The notes under the pieces are model-generated. The model saw only the letters and a list, made by a program, of their open reading frames with translations. It did not search any database and was not told the origin of the DNA. A program made the translations under genes and the position numbers. From Candidatus Heimdallarchaeota archaeon (GTDB lineage Archaea; Asgardarchaeota; Heimdallarchaeia; Heimdallarchaeales; Heimdallarchaeaceae), in assembly GCA_023139025.1 (NCBI GenBank), contig JAGLOH010000149.1, positions 1 to 5,863 of the forward strand: 5,863 nt of DNA, in the 5' to 3' direction. This document shows positions 5,638-5,863 of the stretch, in pieces. Position 1 is the first letter of the stretch. Every line of letters begins with the position of its first letter.

Positions 5638-5863
5638 ATGGCTGAAAGTGAGCTTCTAAAATTATCTGGTGTTGGACCTAAAGCTGCAAAAACATTGGAA
5701 GATTGTGGTTATAATACAATAGAAAAACTAGCTAAAGCAACATCAGACGAATTATCTCAGTTACCAGGCATTGGTAAATCTACTGCAGAAAAGATTGTTG
5801 AAAGTGCTAAAGAATTTAAGCCTACAGCTAAGGTCCCCACTGCTAAAAAACCTGTTACCAAGG
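5638..5863 (+). CDS. Helix-hairpin-helix protein with Lys/Ala/Pro-rich tail (partial, cut by window end)
   Basis: Seventy-five residues are visible. Residues 4-57 form a tandem HhH unit: LSGVGPKAAKTLEDCGY (9-25), then a helix TIEKLAKATSDELSQ (27-41), then LPGIGKSTAEKIVESAKEF (42-60). The two GxGxxxA hairpins bind the DNA or RNA backbone non-specifically. The unit resembles the N-terminal domain of archaeal RadA and the HhH extension of haloarchaeal ribosomal protein L32e. From residue 61 the sequence becomes low-complexity (KPTAKVPTAKKPVTK), a basic tail or linker where RadA would continue into its ATPase core. So RadA is unlikely. A chromatin-type or ribosomal protein, or an HhH module joined by a linker to another domain beyond the window, are all possible. 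It has its own promoter and a good AAGGTG site. Confidence 0.85.
   Translation, partial: MAESELLKLSGVGPKAAKTLEDCGYNTIEKLAKATSDELSQLPGIGKSTAEKIVESAKEFKPTAKVPTAKKPVTK

Noticed and set aside
5638..5863. Identification as RadA recombinase
   Set aside because: The HhH part fits, but the sequence turns into a Lys/Pro/Ala-rich tail where RadA should continue toward its ATPase core.

Overview
The window is AT-rich, gene-dense, and most likely archaeal. The evidence is TATA-like boxes about 25 bp ahead of starts, some with purine-rich BRE-like flanks, and Shine-Dalgarno sites of the GAGGTG/GGTGAT type. It also includes oligo-T runs in place of hairpin terminators, one probable leaderless start, and a helix-hairpin-helix domain closest in style to archaeal RadA and L32e N-termini. 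Very AT-rich lineages such as Asgard archaea would fit, but nothing here fixes the phylum. I see no tRNA, rRNA, CRISPR array or insertion sequence.

Left half (1-3568, plus strand): the 3' end of an unidentified gene (3-143) is followed by a 367-aa protein that looks like a degenerate MobA-type nucleotidyltransferase with an added helical C-terminus. Next comes a 480-aa protein with four membrane segments, ending in a HEPN-like helical domain with an RNVLFH motif (the R-x4-H signature of HEPN ribonucleases). Last is a glycerophosphodiester phosphodiesterase. The first two reading frames are tightly spaced. The membrane HEPN gene seems to have its own promoter inside the end of the MobA-like gene.

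Middle and right (3553-5461, minus strand): a three-gene operon runs leftward. It encodes pyroglutamyl-peptidase I (pcp), a small two-TM protein, and a PHP-domain phosphoesterase of the TrpH/RNase AM type. The last gene meets the phosphodiesterase gene tail to tail with a 16-bp overlap of coding sequence. The PHP gene is odd: its strong ribosome binding site is placed for an ACG codon exactly where a family-typical MKIDMHCH start would be, while the first in-frame ATG lies 12 nt further in.

Right edge (5462-5863): a divergent promoter region of about 175 bp separates pcp from a plus-strand gene cut by the window end. That gene encodes an HhH domain followed by a Lys/Ala/Pro/Thr-rich tail.

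The genes do not form an obvious single pathway. The items most worth attention are the membrane-bound HEPN protein, the eroded MobA-like protein next to it, and the PHP start site.
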